Shown: positions 18,901 to 26,731 of the stretch, one piece after another
Layout of the letters: each line of letters starts with the position of its first letter
Numbering within the stretch: the stretch's first letter is position 1
Source: Actinacidiphila acididurans
Lineage (GTDB): Bacteria; Actinomycetota; Actinomycetes; Streptomycetales; Streptomycetaceae
Assembly: GCF_016918855.1 (NCBI RefSeq)
Contig: NZ_JADKYB010000001.1
Coordinates: forward strand, 1-64,000
Direction of reading: 5' to 3'
Length of the DNA: 64,000 nucleotides
Notes under the pieces: generated by a model
Seen by the model: only the letters and a program-made list of their open reading frames with translations
Told to the model about the DNA's origin: nothing
The model's database searches: none
Made by a program: the position numbers and the translations under genes

Positions 18901-19359
18901 GACGGTGACCCGTATGTAGCGGGCGGTCGTGGCGCTGACGTCGAGGGTCACCGTGTTGTTCGCCGAGCCGGGGGCGAACTGCCGGGCCTGTACGGCGGCG
19001 AGCGAGGTGAAGGTGGTGCCGTCGGCGCTGCCCTCGACGCCGAGCGTCTCCGAGCGCGCCTCCCACGAGGCGGGCAGCCGGAGCACCACCTGGTCGACGG
19101 TCGCGCTCTGCCCGAGGTCGACCCGGACCGACTGCGGGAAGGCGTTCGACGGACCTTCCCAGTACGTCCCCTGGTTCCCGTCCGTGACGTTGGCGGCGGG
19201 GTAGCCGCCGAGGGCGCCGGTCGCCGAAACGGCCTTGCCCAGCGCCAGGTCGGTCGGGTCCGCGGCGTGCGCGGTGGCGGCGAGCGGGGTGAGGCCGAAG
19301 GCGACGAGCCCGGCCGTGACCACGCCGGTGATCACGCGTCTGAGCTGCTTGCGTTTCAT
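15961..19359 (-). CDS. secreted GH87 alpha-1,3-glucanase (mutanase/mycodextranase) with discoidin and CARDB domains
   Basis: 1132 residues. Domains in order: signal peptide (1-32); two discoidin/F5-8C-like sugar-binding domains (about 35-172 and 188-325) joined by a PGDPGDPGDGG linker; two CARDB-type beta domains (about 328-435 and 440-548); a CBM6-like sandwich (about 557-715); and a right-handed beta-helix (about 722-1132). The helix has ADGINF (Asp912) and TTGDDS (Asp935, Asp936). This Asp-23-Asp-Asp spacing matches the catalytic triad I recall for characterised GH87 alpha-1,3-glucanases. The enzyme should cut alpha-1,3-glucan of fungal walls or dental/soil mutan outside the cell. The ATG at 19359 is chosen because GAGGAG precedes it and the signal peptide follows. 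A large, complete gene. Confidence 0.85.
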   Translation of the reverse strand: MKRKQLRRVITGVVTAGLVAFGLTPLAATAHAADPTDLALGKAVSATGALGGYPAANVTDGNQGTYWEGPSNAFPQSVRVDLGQSATVDQVVLRLPASWEARSETLGVEGSADGTTFTSLAAVQARQFAPGSANNTVTLDVSATTARYIRVTVTANTGWPAAQLSELEVHGTVSTDPGDPGDPGDGGGTDLAHGKPAEASSATQNFIAANATDGQIGTYWESAGFPATLTAKLGADADLTSVVVKLNPDPVWGARTQNIQVLGRGQSGGDFTSLAAPATYSFSPSGNQNSVRIPVQGRAADVRLAFAGNSGAPGGQVGELQVFGAPAPNPDLTVTSVTWTPSAPVETDSTTVSATVRNAGTAASPATTVNVSIGGVVAGTASVGALAAGASQTVAVGIGKRATGSYTVTAAVDPTDAVIELDNANNTLTAPGPLVVAQSPGPDLQVLGITADPANPSPGQAVTFTVAVHNRGTTASGATTVTRLTAGGTTLDTSTPSVAAGATVNVNVSGTWTATGGGANITATADATNTVTETNEGNNAFAQAIVVGRGAAVPFTSYEAEAGTYTGTLLTADPTRTFGHTDFATESSGRKSVRLDSTGQYVQFTSTVPTNSIVVRNSIPDAPSGGGIEATLSLYVNGTYVRKLTLSSVHSWLYGTTDDPEGLTNRPGGDARRLFDETSALLNQSYPAGTTFRLQRDAGDNASFYIVDSVDLEQVAPPTAKPDECTSITDYGAVPDDGIDDTAAIQKAVMDDEKGVINCVWIPAGQWRQEQKILTPDPLHRGQYNQVGISNVTIRGAGMWYSQLYTLTQPQDAGGINHPHEGNFGFDIDGNTQISDIAVFGSGRIRGGDGNAEGGVGLNGRFGKNTRISNVWIEHSNVGVWVGRDYDNIPDLWGPADGLQFSGMRIRDTYADGINFTNGTRNSQVFNSSFRTTGDDSLAVWASHYVKDTSVDIGHDNHFVNNTIQLPWRANGIAIYGGYGNTIENNLVYDTMNYPGIMLATDHDPLPFSGQTLIANNALYRTGGAFWGEQQKFGAITLFPANRDITGVTIRDTEIHDSTYDGIQFKTGGGNMPGVVISNVTIDKSNNGAGIRAQGGARGSATLTNVTITNSANGDVLVEPGSQFTITASANR

Positions 19360-19664
19360 GGACTCCTCTGTTCTGCCGGGAACGGGAGAGCGGGTGGGGG
19401 GAGAACGCGAGCCGCGTCGGCGGCGCCTTGCACAGCTCCGTGACCTGGCAAGCGCGGCCATGCCGTGAAGTTGCAGATGCGAGCGAGTAATTGAGACTGT
19501 TGTCATCGATTTTTTGCGAAACTCAGGGTGCAAGCGGGGCGTTGCTTTGTCAACGCTTTACGCAGGGTTGGCGGATCAGTGACGGTCGCGCCACCGGTGC
19601 GCTCCGGCAGGGCGTGAGCTACGGCGGTGCTCACCGGCGTCGGAGCCGCACGCAGACGATCAGG
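19360..19664. other. intergenic region upstream of the GH87 gene
   Basis: This 305-base gap holds the leader and promoter of the GH87 gene (minus strand) and the 3' flank of the GntR gene. Around 19490-19530 it is locally AT-rich. Apart from the TTGACA-containing inverted repeat at 19540-19557 I see no gene or terminator. Confidence 0.5.
19540..19557 (-). promoter_or_regulatory. -35 element embedded in an inverted-repeat operator, GH87 promoter
   Basis: On the minus strand GCGTTG and CAACGC form a 6-bp perfect inverted repeat around ACAAAG. The left half plus spacer contains a consensus -35 TTGACA (19554 down to 19549). A repressor bound here would occlude the -35, consistent with substrate-induced control of a secreted glucanase. 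The -10 is not clear to me. Confidence 0.45.
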
Positions 19665-20414
19665 TCAGCCCTGGCCTGTGCCGCTCCGGCCGGCCCACAG
19701 GTCGATACGGGCGGTCACGTCCGCGAAGTGCTCGGCGATCCGGGCCGCGGCGGCGTCCGGGTCGTGCGACTCCAGGGCCGCCAGCACCTGCCGGTGCTGG
19801 CGGACCACTTGGGCGTGGTCGGTGCGCGGCTTGGCCATGTCCGCCTCTGTCGTCCGGTAGACGTCCCAGAACAGGGCGATGAGCTGCAGGGCCAGGGCGT
19901 TGCCAAGCGGCTCGTAGAGCAGTTCGTGGAAGCGGCGGTCGTGGCCGGCCCGGCCGCTGTCGCCGTCGGCCTCCAGGGCGTCGAGTTCGGTGTGCAGCCG
20001 GGCGATGTCCTCGGGGCCGAGTTCGACCGCGGCCCGCCGGATCAGCCCGCTCTCCATCAGGGCGCGCATCTCCACGATGTCGCGCAGGGCCTGCGGGTTC
20101 GAGCGGCGCACGGCGAGGCGGGAGTGGAAGAGCAGCCCGGGGGCCATGGAGCGCAGCGCGGCGGTGCCGACGTAGGTGCCGTAGCCGTGGCGGATGTCCA
20201 CGATGCCGAGTGCCTGCAGGCCCTTGAGCGCCTCACGTACCGAATTCCTGCTGACGCCGAGCGCGCGCATCAACTCCGGCTCGGCGGGCAGCGGGTCGCC
20301 CGGGCCGAGGTCCGTGCCTATGACCAGGTCCACGATCCGGTCCTGCACGGTCGGACGCGCGGCCCGCCCCGGAGTCGGCGACACCGGGGCGAGGGGTTTG
20401 CGCTGTGCTGGCAC
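19665..20414 (-). CDS. GntR/FadR-family repressor, probable regulator of the sialic acid genes
   Basis: 249 residues. The N-terminal winged helix (about 25-80) contains PAEPELMRALGVSRNSVREAL and a wing ending RHGYGTYVG; the C-terminal FCD domain has helical segments with the metal-site His/Asp pattern (HDRRFHELLYE, then HRQVLAALE). It is divergent from nanT, with a 14-bp palindrome in the 85-base gap. The GTG at 20414 is preferred to an upstream ATG at 20465 because the latter would place the coding region over that operator. By position it should repress nanT-nanA and itself, relieved by a sialic-acid-derived ligand (inference). I leave the symbol blank because nanR is used for unrelated proteins. 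Confidence 0.8.
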   Translation of the reverse strand: MPAQRKPLAPVSPTPGRAARPTVQDRIVDLVIGTDLGPGDPLPAEPELMRALGVSRNSVREALKGLQALGIVDIRHGYGTYVGTAALRSMAPGLLFHSRLAVRRSNPQALRDIVEMRALMESGLIRRAAVELGPEDIARLHTELDALEADGDSGRAGHDRRFHELLYEPLGNALALQLIALFWDVYRTTEADMAKPRTDHAQVVRQHRQVLAALESHDPDAAAARIAEHFADVTARIDLWAGRSGTGQG

Positions 20415-20435
20415 GGGGCCTACGTTACCCCCGCG

Positions 20436-20449
20436 GTAGGACGTCCTAC
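20436..20449. promoter_or_regulatory. 14-bp palindromic operator between GntR gene and nanT
   Basis: GTAGGACGTCCTAC is a perfect palindrome centrally placed between the divergent starts. Further AGGAC/GTCCT half-sites (TACGTCCTGTGTCCTG) follow at 20448-20463, so several dimers could bind. FadR-type GntR proteins typically use such short symmetrical sites. Confidence 0.65.
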
Positions 20450-20499
20450 GTCCTGTGTCCTGCATCGCCGTTCACCCGCTCCCGAGGAGGCGAGCCCGC

Positions 20500-21942
20500 A
20501 TGGACAACTCTCAGGCCTTACCGCTTCGTTGGCGCGCCGAACTGTCCCGGCAGGACTGGAAGGCGTTCACCGCGGCCTGGCTCGGCTACGCCATGGACGG
20601 CTTCGACTTCGTCCTGATCACCCTGGTGCTCACCGAGATCGCCAAGGACTTCCACCTCTCCACCGTGCGGGCCGCCACCCTGGTCTCCGCGGCCTTCGTG
20701 TCGCGCTGGTTCGGCGGTCTGGCCCTCGGCGCCCTGGCCGACCGGGTGGGTCGCCGCCCCGCGATGGTGTTCAGCATCGCCCTGTACGCGGTCGGTTCCG
20801 CGCTCTGCGGCTTCGCCTGGGGCTACTGGTCGCTGTTCGCCTTCCGCATGGTGGTCGGCCTCGGGATGGCCGGCGAGTACAGCGCGAGCGCCACGTACAT
20901 CATCGAGAGCTGGCCCGAACGGATACGCAACACCGCCAGCGGCATGCTGCTCAGCGGCTACCCCCTGGGCAGTGTGCTCGCGGCCAAGACGTACGCCTGG
21001 GTGGTGCCGCACACCAGTTGGCGGGTGCTGTTCTGGATCGGCGTCGTGCCGGTGGTCGTGGCCATTTATCTGCGGCGGCGCCTGCCGGAGGCCGTGGAGT
21101 GGACCGCAGCCCGCGAGGCCGGGAAGTCGCGGGTCAGCGCCACCGCGCGGCTGTTCTCCGGCACCCGCAAGGCGTGGAACCTGCCGCTGTGCCTGGTCGC
21201 CGCGATCGCTGTGCTGGTGGTGCTGCGCGGCCGGTCCACGACCACCACCCTGCTGCTGGTCGCACTGGTCACCGCCTGCTTCGTGGCGATGGCGGTGCAG
21301 TTCGCCCGGCAGCTGTGGCCGGTGGTCGTCGCGCTCATGACCACCGTGTTCTGCGCGTTCATGTACTCCTGGCCGCTGCAGTCGCTGCTGCCCACGTACC
21401 TGAAGACCAACCTGCACTACGACCCCGGGCAGGTCTCCGACGCCCTGCTGTACGCCGGCTTCGGCTACTGCGCCGGCTCCGTGCTCGTCGGCCGGCTCGG
21501 CGACCGCTTCGGCACCCGGCAGGCGTACGTCGGGATGCTGGTGGTCTCCCTCGCCTTCGCCTATCCCGTCTTCGCGCTCGGCCGGGGCCACACCGTGTGG
21601 CTGTGGGTGCTGCTCTTCCTGCTGGTCGGCACCGGATCGGGCGCCTCGGGCGTCCTGCCGAAGTACGTCAGCGACCACTATCCGATCGAGATGCGCGCCG
21701 CCGCACTCGGCTTCAGCTACAACGTCGGCGCCCTCGGCGGCGCCGCCGCGCCCGTGCTCGGCGCCAAGCTCGCCGGGCCGCTGAGCCTGGGCACCTCCAT
21801 CATGGTGCTCTCGCTCGGCATCACCGTGATCGTCGTGCTGCTGGTCGGCTTCGACGTGCCCGCGCGCGTGCAGCGGCTGGCCGGCGCCCGGCAGTCGCAC
21901 CGCGACTACCCGCCCGTTCCCTCCGCGAGTGAGAAGGCATGA
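20500..21942 (+). CDS. nanT: MFS sialic acid transporter
   Basis: 480 residues with 12 or more membrane helices. The N-terminal third closely resembles E. coli NanT as I remember it: FTAAWLGYAMDGFDFVLIT, SAAFVSRWFGGLALG, RVVGLGMAGEYSASATYIIESWPE-like stretches and a C-terminal GFSYNVGALGGAAAPV. It imports N-acetylneuraminate or related sugars with protons across the cytoplasmic membrane. The ATG at 20500 follows GAGGAGG at 9-base spacing. Codon 7 (20518-20520) is TTA, the rarest leucine codon in this kind of genome, so translation should need the bldA tRNA. The stop overlaps the nanA start by four bases (ATGA). Controlled by the palindrome at 20436-20449. Confidence 0.88.
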   Translation: MDNSQALPLRWRAELSRQDWKAFTAAWLGYAMDGFDFVLITLVLTEIAKDFHLSTVRAATLVSAAFVSRWFGGLALGALADRVGRRPAMVFSIALYAVGSALCGFAWGYWSLFAFRMVVGLGMAGEYSASATYIIESWPERIRNTASGMLLSGYPLGSVLAAKTYAWVVPHTSWRVLFWIGVVPVVVAIYLRRRLPEAVEWTAAREAGKSRVSATARLFSGTRKAWNLPLCLVAAIAVLVVLRGRSTTTTLLLVALVTACFVAMAVQFARQLWPVVVALMTTVFCAFMYSWPLQSLLPTYLKTNLHYDPGQVSDALLYAGFGYCAGSVLVGRLGDRFGTRQAYVGMLVVSLAFAYPVFALGRGHTVWLWVLLFLLVGTGSGASGVLPKYVSDHYPIEMRAAALGFSYNVGALGGAAAPVLGAKLAGPLSLGTSIMVLSLGITVIVVLLVGFDVPARVQRLAGARQSHRDYPPVPSASEKA

Positions 21943-22859
21943 TGTTCCACGGAGTCGTTCCGCCCCTGTGCACCCCGCTGACCGACGACGGGGAGGTGGA
22001 CACGGCGTCGCTGGAGCGTTTGACCGCCTTCCAGCTCGACGCCGGTGTCCACGGCCTGTTCGTCCTGGGCTCCACCGGGGAGGTCGCCCAACTGACCGAC
22101 ACGGCACGGGACACCGCGCTGCGTACGGTCGTCGCCACCGCCGCGGGACAGGTGCCCGTGCTCGCCGGCGTGATCGACACCGGGACGTCGCGGGTGATCG
22201 AGCACGCCCGTCATGCCCGGGCGCTGGGCGCCGACGCGGTGGTGGCCACCGCCCCGTTCTACGTCGGCGTCGGCGAGGCCGAGATCCGCGCCCACTTCGA
22301 ACGGCTGCACGCCGCTCTCGACCTGCCCGTCGTCGCCTACGACATCCCCTCCAACGTCCACAGCAAGCTGCCGCCCGCACTCCTCGGCGACCTCGCCCAT
22401 GCCAAGGTGATCGCGGCCGTCAAGGACTCCTCGGGCGACCTCGAATCCTTCCAGCGGCTGCTGGACGCCACCGCGGGCAGCGGTGCCGGCTGCCTCACCG
22501 GCTCCGAGACCCTCGCCGACCTCGCCCTCGCCCGCGGCGCCGACGGCATCGTCCCCGGCCTCGGCAACATCGACCCGCACGGCTACGTCCGGCTCCACCG
22601 GGCCGCGCACACCGGCGACTTCACCACCGCCCGCGCCGAACAGCGGCGGCTCACCGCGCTCTACGGCATCACCGAGATCCCCGACCGCTCCCGCATCGGC
22701 CGCGTCTCAGCCGCGCTGGGTGCCTTCAAGTCCGCCCTCGCCGGCCGCGGTCTCATCGCCTGCGCCCGAACGGCCCCGCCGCTCCTGCCCCTGACCCTCG
22801 CCGAATCCCGTGCGATCGCCGCACACCTGGAAACCGCGGGCCTGGGCCGCGTCTCCTGA
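21939..22859 (+). CDS. nanA: N-acetylneuraminate lyase / dihydrodipicolinate synthase family protein
   Basis: 306 residues, a class I TIM-barrel aldolase of the DHDPS/NAL family. Lys162 in VIAAVKDSSGD forms the Schiff base, Tyr134 in VVAYDIPSNV is the proton shuttle, and GSTGE at 44-48 binds the alpha-keto acid carboxylate. The GSTGE variant (Ser instead of Thr) is the one seen in sialic acid lyases rather than classic dihydrodipicolinate synthases. Coupled to nanT by a 4-base overlap, it most plausibly cleaves imported sialic acid to N-acetylmannosamine and pyruvate in the cytosol. Another keto-deoxy-sugar aldolase activity cannot be excluded. ManNAc kinase and epimerase genes are not in this window. 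Confidence 0.8.
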   Translation: MMFHGVVPPLCTPLTDDGEVDTASLERLTAFQLDAGVHGLFVLGSTGEVAQLTDTARDTALRTVVATAAGQVPVLAGVIDTGTSRVIEHARHARALGADAVVATAPFYVGVGEAEIRAHFERLHAALDLPVVAYDIPSNVHSKLPPALLGDLAHAKVIAAVKDSSGDLESFQRLLDATAGSGAGCLTGSETLADLALARGADGIVPGLGNIDPHGYVRLHRAAHTGDFTTARAEQRRLTALYGITEIPDRSRIGRVSAALGAFKSALAGRGLIACARTAPPLLPLTLAESRAIAAHLETAGLGRVS

Positions 22860-22885
22860 CGCTCTCGCTCCCCCACGACGGTCCT

Positions 22886-22915
22886 GGCGCGCGGTGGCCC
22901 GTACGACCGCGCGCC
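22886..22915 (+). terminator. 10-bp hairpin after nanA
   Basis: GGCGCGCGGT (22886-22895) pairs perfectly with ACCGCGCGCC (22906-22915) around a 10-base loop, 26 bases after the nanA stop. It would separate the nanTA transcript from the sialidase gene, which then needs its own promoter in the remaining 90 bases. Confidence 0.55.
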
Positions 22916-23004
22916 GGGGTGCCCGTCCCCGCCGGGGGCAGACGCCCGGCAGCATGGGCACGGGCCGGTGACACGAGAGGGCCCGCGACTTCTCCGGAGG
23001 GAAC

Positions 23005-24171
23005 ATGGCGTTCGACCCCAGCAGCCCCACCGACCCGCAGGACAGCCGGCCGGCCCCCGCGGCGAGCACGAACGGCGAGGCGGTCGAGCAGTCCGTGCCG
23101 TACACCTCCGGCACCGAGGGCTACGACACCTACCGCATCCCCGCCGTCGTCCGCACCAAGGCCGGCACCCTGATCGCCTTCGCCGAGGCGCGGGCCGGCA
23201 CCTCCGACACCGGCGAGATCGTGGTGGTCGCCAAGCGCTCGGGGGACGGCGGCCGAACGTGGGGGCCTTTGCGGCTCGTCGCCGGGGACGGAACCGGCAC
23301 ACAGGGGAACCCCTGCCCGGTGGCGGACCTGCACAGTGGCCGCGTCATCCTGCTGACCTGCACGAACGGTGCCGACGCCACGGAGACGGCGATCATGGCC
23401 GGTGAGGTCGAGCCGGCGGACGGGCGCCGGGTGTGGGTGCAGCACAGCGATGACGACGGCGCGACCTTCAGCCGCCCGCGGGAAATCACCGCCGATGTCA
23501 AACATCCCGACTGGCGGTGGTACGCCACCGGCCCGGGCCACGCGATCGCCCTGACCACCGGCCCGTACCGGGGCCGCCTGGTCGTCCCCGCCAACCACTC
23601 CACGGCCCCGCCCGCCGGCTCTGCCGACACCGGCACGGAGCCCAAGTACTACGGCGGCCACTGCCTGTTCAGCGACGACGGCGGAACCACCTGGCACATC
23701 GGCTTCCTCGACGACGCCCCCGACGGCGTGGTCAACGCCAACGAGACCACTGCCGCCCAACTCCCGGACGGCCGCGTCTACTTCAACACCCGCAACCAGA
23801 ACGGCACCGCTCCCGGGGTGCGCGCGGACGCCCTCAGCGCGGACGGCGGCCGCACCCTGCTGCACCCCTACGCACCCCAACCGGGCCTGGCCGGCACCGT
23901 CGTCCAGGGCTCGGTGCTCCAACCCGCCCACGGCCCGCTGCTGTTCTCCGGCCCGGCCGATCCTGCCCGCCGCGCCGAGATGCAACTGCGCGCCAGCCAC
24001 GACGGCGGCCGCACCTGGTCCACCGTGCTCACCCTGTCCGCGCAGCCCGCCGCCTACAGCGACCTGGTCGAGATCACCGCCGACCACGTCGGCCTGCTCT
24101 ACGAAACCGGCCCCCGCACCCCCACCGACACCATCACCTTCGCCCGCATCCCCCTGCGCCCGAGCCGCTAG
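23005..24171 (+). CDS. exo-alpha-sialidase, GH33, without signal peptide
   Basis: 388 residues, a six-bladed sialidase propeller. YRIP (43-46) holds the first catalytic arginine. Asp-box motifs SGDGGRTWG, SDDDGATFS, SDDGGTTWH and SHDGGRTWS recur through the fold, and an EARAGTSDTGE segment follows the YRIP strand. It releases terminal sialic acids from glycans. The N-terminus (MAFDPSSPTDPQDS) is polar with no hydrophobic core, so no Sec or Tat signal is visible. Either the enzyme acts inside the cell on imported sialosides or it leaves by another route. GGAGGG precedes the ATG. It sits directly downstream of nanT-nanA, completing a release-uptake-cleavage set. Confidence 0.88.
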   Translation: MAFDPSSPTDPQDSRPAPAASTNGEAVEQSVPYTSGTEGYDTYRIPAVVRTKAGTLIAFAEARAGTSDTGEIVVVAKRSGDGGRTWGPLRLVAGDGTGTQGNPCPVADLHSGRVILLTCTNGADATETAIMAGEVEPADGRRVWVQHSDDDGATFSRPREITADVKHPDWRWYATGPGHAIALTTGPYRGRLVVPANHSTAPPAGSADTGTEPKYYGGHCLFSDDGGTTWHIGFLDDAPDGVVNANETTAAQLPDGRVYFNTRNQNGTAPGVRADALSADGGRTLLHPYAPQPGLAGTVVQGSVLQPAHGPLLFSGPADPARRAEMQLRASHDGGRTWSTVLTLSAQPAAYSDLVEITADHVGLLYETGPRTPTDTITFARIPLRPSR

Positions 24172-24300
24172 TGCTGTGATCATGATGCAGCACCTGCGGG
24201 TACGCCGCCGGAGGGTGAGCGGCTGGTACCGGTCCCGCAGCGCGTGGCGCGGCCGTTCGATCCGCCTGGCCGGGCCACGCGCTGCCGCCACCGAACTCGC

Positions 24301-24960
24301 TCAGTTGTAGTGGTGCTCAGGCGGTGGCGTGCTCGTGCACGTCAGCGGCCCGACCGCCGGTACGATCCGCTCCACGGAGCCGGGGTTCATATGGACCGAT
24401 GCCAGCTGCGCGGCGTTGAGGTAGCCGATGAACAGCTGCTTCCCGGCCGGCATCGCGGCGGGAACGAAGGTGAGCGTCACCCTGCCGTCGTGGTCCTTCC
24501 CGCCCTTCATCACGCTCGTGACCCCGGGCCCGGACCCGCTGGGACTCAGCTTTCCGTCGTCGTGCGGCCCCTTGCAGAACACACCCTCCCTGATCAGGAC
24601 CGGGAACCCTGCCTTGCGCAGCGCCTTCTCCAGCCCCGCGTGGTCGCTGAAGTACGCGGCCTTGTCCCAGGTGACGACGAGGGTGCCGTCCTTCTTTGTG
24701 TCGACGGTGTACGCGGCCGTCTGGATGTGCACCGACCCCGCGCCGGTGCTGTCGCCGGCCGACGGTGGAGCTGTGGGAGGGTTGCTCAGCGCGGGCACCC
24801 CGATCGCGAGGGCCGCGGCGGCCGCCACCCCGGCCGTGCCCACGAGGCGGCGCCGATTGCGACGGGTGCTGCCGGCCGCCTCGATCCGCTCCACCGGTGT
24901 GGACATGGTGATGTCGTCGAGGGAATCCCTCAATGCGTTGAGCACCTCGTGCTCGCTCAT
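24301..24960 (-). CDS. single-pass membrane protein cotranscribed with ECF sigma factor (putative anti-sigma-like)
   Basis: 219 residues: a short cytosolic N-terminus (MSEHEVLNALRDSLDDI...), a basic RRNRRRLVG stretch, one transmembrane helix (about 40-58), then an extracytoplasmic domain with two Cys (FCKGPHD and LTCTSTPP). It starts 2 bases after the sigma factor stop, so the two genes are cotranscribed and probably coupled. I see no HxxxCxxC zinc anti-sigma motif, so sequestration of the sigma factor is an inference from position and topology. Many actinomycete SigE-like ECF genes have such 'CU044_5270-type' partners. Confidence 0.65.
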   Translation of the reverse strand: MSEHEVLNALRDSLDDITMSTPVERIEAAGSTRRNRRRLVGTAGVAAAAALAIGVPALSNPPTAPPSAGDSTGAGSVHIQTAAYTVDTKKDGTLVVTWDKAAYFSDHAGLEKALRKAGFPVLIREGVFCKGPHDDGKLSPSGSGPGVTSVMKGGKDHDGRVTLTFVPAAMPAGKQLFIGYLNAAQLASVHMNPGSVERIVPAVGPLTCTSTPPPEHHYN

Positions 24961-24962
24961 GG

Positions 24963-25496
24963 TCAGACCTCCTGGTCGTTGGCGGTGCCGTCATCAACGG
25001 CGACGAGTCGGCCGCGCAACGCCGATACGGCTCGCGACAAATGAGCGGTGACGGTGCCCTCCGCGATCCCCAGCACCTTGGCCGTAGCCCTGGTGTCCAG
25101 ATCAAGGAAGACGCGTAGCGCGATCACTTCCCGCTGCCGCTGCGGCAGTTGACGCAACATGGCGAGCAGACCGGGGTCCATGCCGGGCTCGGCTTCCCGC
25201 GGATCGGGCACATCGGGCACGGCGTCCTCCAGCCCGACCTCCTTCCGTTTCCGCCTCCACCAGGACACCCGGGTGTTCAGCGCCGTACGCACGATCCACG
25301 CGCGCGGCGCCGGATGCCGGCTGACTTTCGGCCAGGACGCCCAGGCCCGGGCGAACGCCTCGGCCACCAGATCCTCGGCGAGATGCCGATCGCCCACACT
25401 CACCAGGACCGCCCGCAGGCAGACGTCCCGGCTGGCTTGGTAGAACTCCCTGAACTCCGACTGCTTCACACCCCCTACACGCGGCAGGGCCCCCAC
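24963..25496 (-). CDS. ECF-type RNA polymerase sigma factor (SigE-like)
   Basis: 177 residues with sigma region 2 (FREFYQASRDVCLRAVLVS ... AEDLVAEAFARAWASW) and region 4 (LPQRQREVIALRVFLDLDTRATAKVLG, then GTVTAHLSRAVSALRG, the -35-recognising helix-turn-helix). It directs RNA polymerase to stress-type promoters. It is followed at 2 bases by a single-pass membrane protein that may restrain it. The start used (GTG at 25496) has a GAAG upstream; an internal GTG at 25469 would shorten it by 9 residues. The target regulon is unknown. Confidence 0.85.
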   Translation of the reverse strand: MGALPRVGGVKQSEFREFYQASRDVCLRAVLVSVGDRHLAEDLVAEAFARAWASWPKVSRHPAPRAWIVRTALNTRVSWWRRKRKEVGLEDAVPDVPDPREAEPGMDPGLLAMLRQLPQRQREVIALRVFLDLDTRATAKVLGIAEGTVTAHLSRAVSALRGRLVAVDDGTANDQEV

Positions 25497-25533
25497 ACAC
25501 TTACTTCGATCCGGCCGCCGCGCTCCAGCCCAA

Positions 25534-26667
25534 CTAGGCGTGGTGGGGGCAGGTGAGCGCGGTCGGGGGAGTGCGGTGGACGAAGGCGGGGCGGAGGTCG
25601 GGGTCCGGGGGGTCGTAGTAGCGGTGGAAGACGGCGGTCGCCGAGCCCGACAGCGGTGGGACGATCCAGCTCCAGTCGGTCGGGACGGGGCGTCCGTGCT
25701 TGCCCTCGCGCTCCACGTGGGCGAGGAACCGGGTGGATTCCGTGTGGTGGTCGGCGATGGTCACTCCCGCTTGGTCGTAGGAGTGCAGGACGGCCGCGTT
25801 GAGTTCGACCAGCGCCCGGTCCCGCCACAGGGTGCGGTCACTGCCGGTGTCGAGGCCGAACAGGGCGGCGACGGCGGGCAGCATGTCGTAGCGGTCGGTG
25901 TCGCCCAGGTTGCGCGAGCCTATCTCGGTGCCCATGTACCAGCCGTTGAAGGGCGCCGCCGGGTAGGTGATCCCGCCGATCTCCAGGGACATGTCGCAGA
26001 CCGCCGGCACCGCGTACCAGCGCAGGCCCAAGGCGGCGAATCCCGGGTGCCGCGGATGCGTCAACGGCACCTCCAGCACGGCGTCCTCGGGAATCTCGTA
26101 GAACTCCGGGGACCGGCCGCCGGAGCCGGGCTGCACCAGCAGCGGCAGGACCTCGAACGGGGTCTCGCCGCCCTTCCAGCCCAACTCCTTGGCCAGTTCC
26201 ACCCGATGCGCGCTGCGCGGGTCGTCGGCGTAGCGCACCAGTTGCTCGCCCAGCAGTGTGGGCGCCGGGCGGCCGGGGCGATCCGGCGCGAAGACGGTGA
26301 TGACGGGCCGGACGCGGCCCCCGTTGGTCGCGAAGCGCAGATGCTCGAAGCACTGCTCGGCGATGCCGTCCGGGTCCTGAACGTGCCGCATGTCGCGCAC
26401 CGTCAGGTTGTTCCAGTACAGGCGACCGATGCAGCGTGCCGCGTTGCGCCAGGCCACCCGCGCGCCGAAGGCCAGTTCCTCCGGGGTGTGTTCGTACGTG
26501 CCGTACCGCTGCACCTGCGCGGCGACCTCCGCGATTCTCCGCCGCGGGTCGCCGGTCCCCGGGTTCTCCGCGGCGAAGTTGCGGATGAAGGCCGTGGCGG
26601 CGTCCAGGACGGCGCCGGGCCCGGGCGGGCGGCGGCCGGGAAGGTCGGTCGGACCGGAGGAGTGCAC
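25534..26667 (-). CDS. nos: bacterial nitric oxide synthase oxygenase
   Basis: 377 residues covering the haem oxygenase domain only, as in other bacterial NOS. RNAARCIGR at 75-83 gives the proximal haem thiolate Cys79. YPAAPFNGWYMGTEIGSRNL contains the substrate-binding Glu248 and the following Arg/Asn, and the C-terminal region carries the pterin/dimer segment (DWSWIVPPLSGSAT). It oxidises L-arginine to citrulline and NO in the cytosol using electrons from an external reductase. GTG at 26667 with AGGAGAG upstream. It lies 64 bases downstream of a globin-flavin reductase gene on the same strand, a natural candidate for electron donor or NO scavenger. No thaxtomin genes are in the window. Confidence 0.93.
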   Translation of the reverse strand: MHSSGPTDLPGRRPPGPGAVLDAATAFIRNFAAENPGTGDPRRRIAEVAAQVQRYGTYEHTPEELAFGARVAWRNAARCIGRLYWNNLTVRDMRHVQDPDGIAEQCFEHLRFATNGGRVRPVITVFAPDRPGRPAPTLLGEQLVRYADDPRSAHRVELAKELGWKGGETPFEVLPLLVQPGSGGRSPEFYEIPEDAVLEVPLTHPRHPGFAALGLRWYAVPAVCDMSLEIGGITYPAAPFNGWYMGTEIGSRNLGDTDRYDMLPAVAALFGLDTGSDRTLWRDRALVELNAAVLHSYDQAGVTIADHHTESTRFLAHVEREGKHGRPVPTDWSWIVPPLSGSATAVFHRYYDPPDPDLRPAFVHRTPPTALTCPHHA

Positions 26668-26731
26668 AGGCTGTTCTCTCCTGCTAGGGGGGATTGTGCT
26701 CACGACGCCGTGCCGGGCGGGGCCGGAACGC

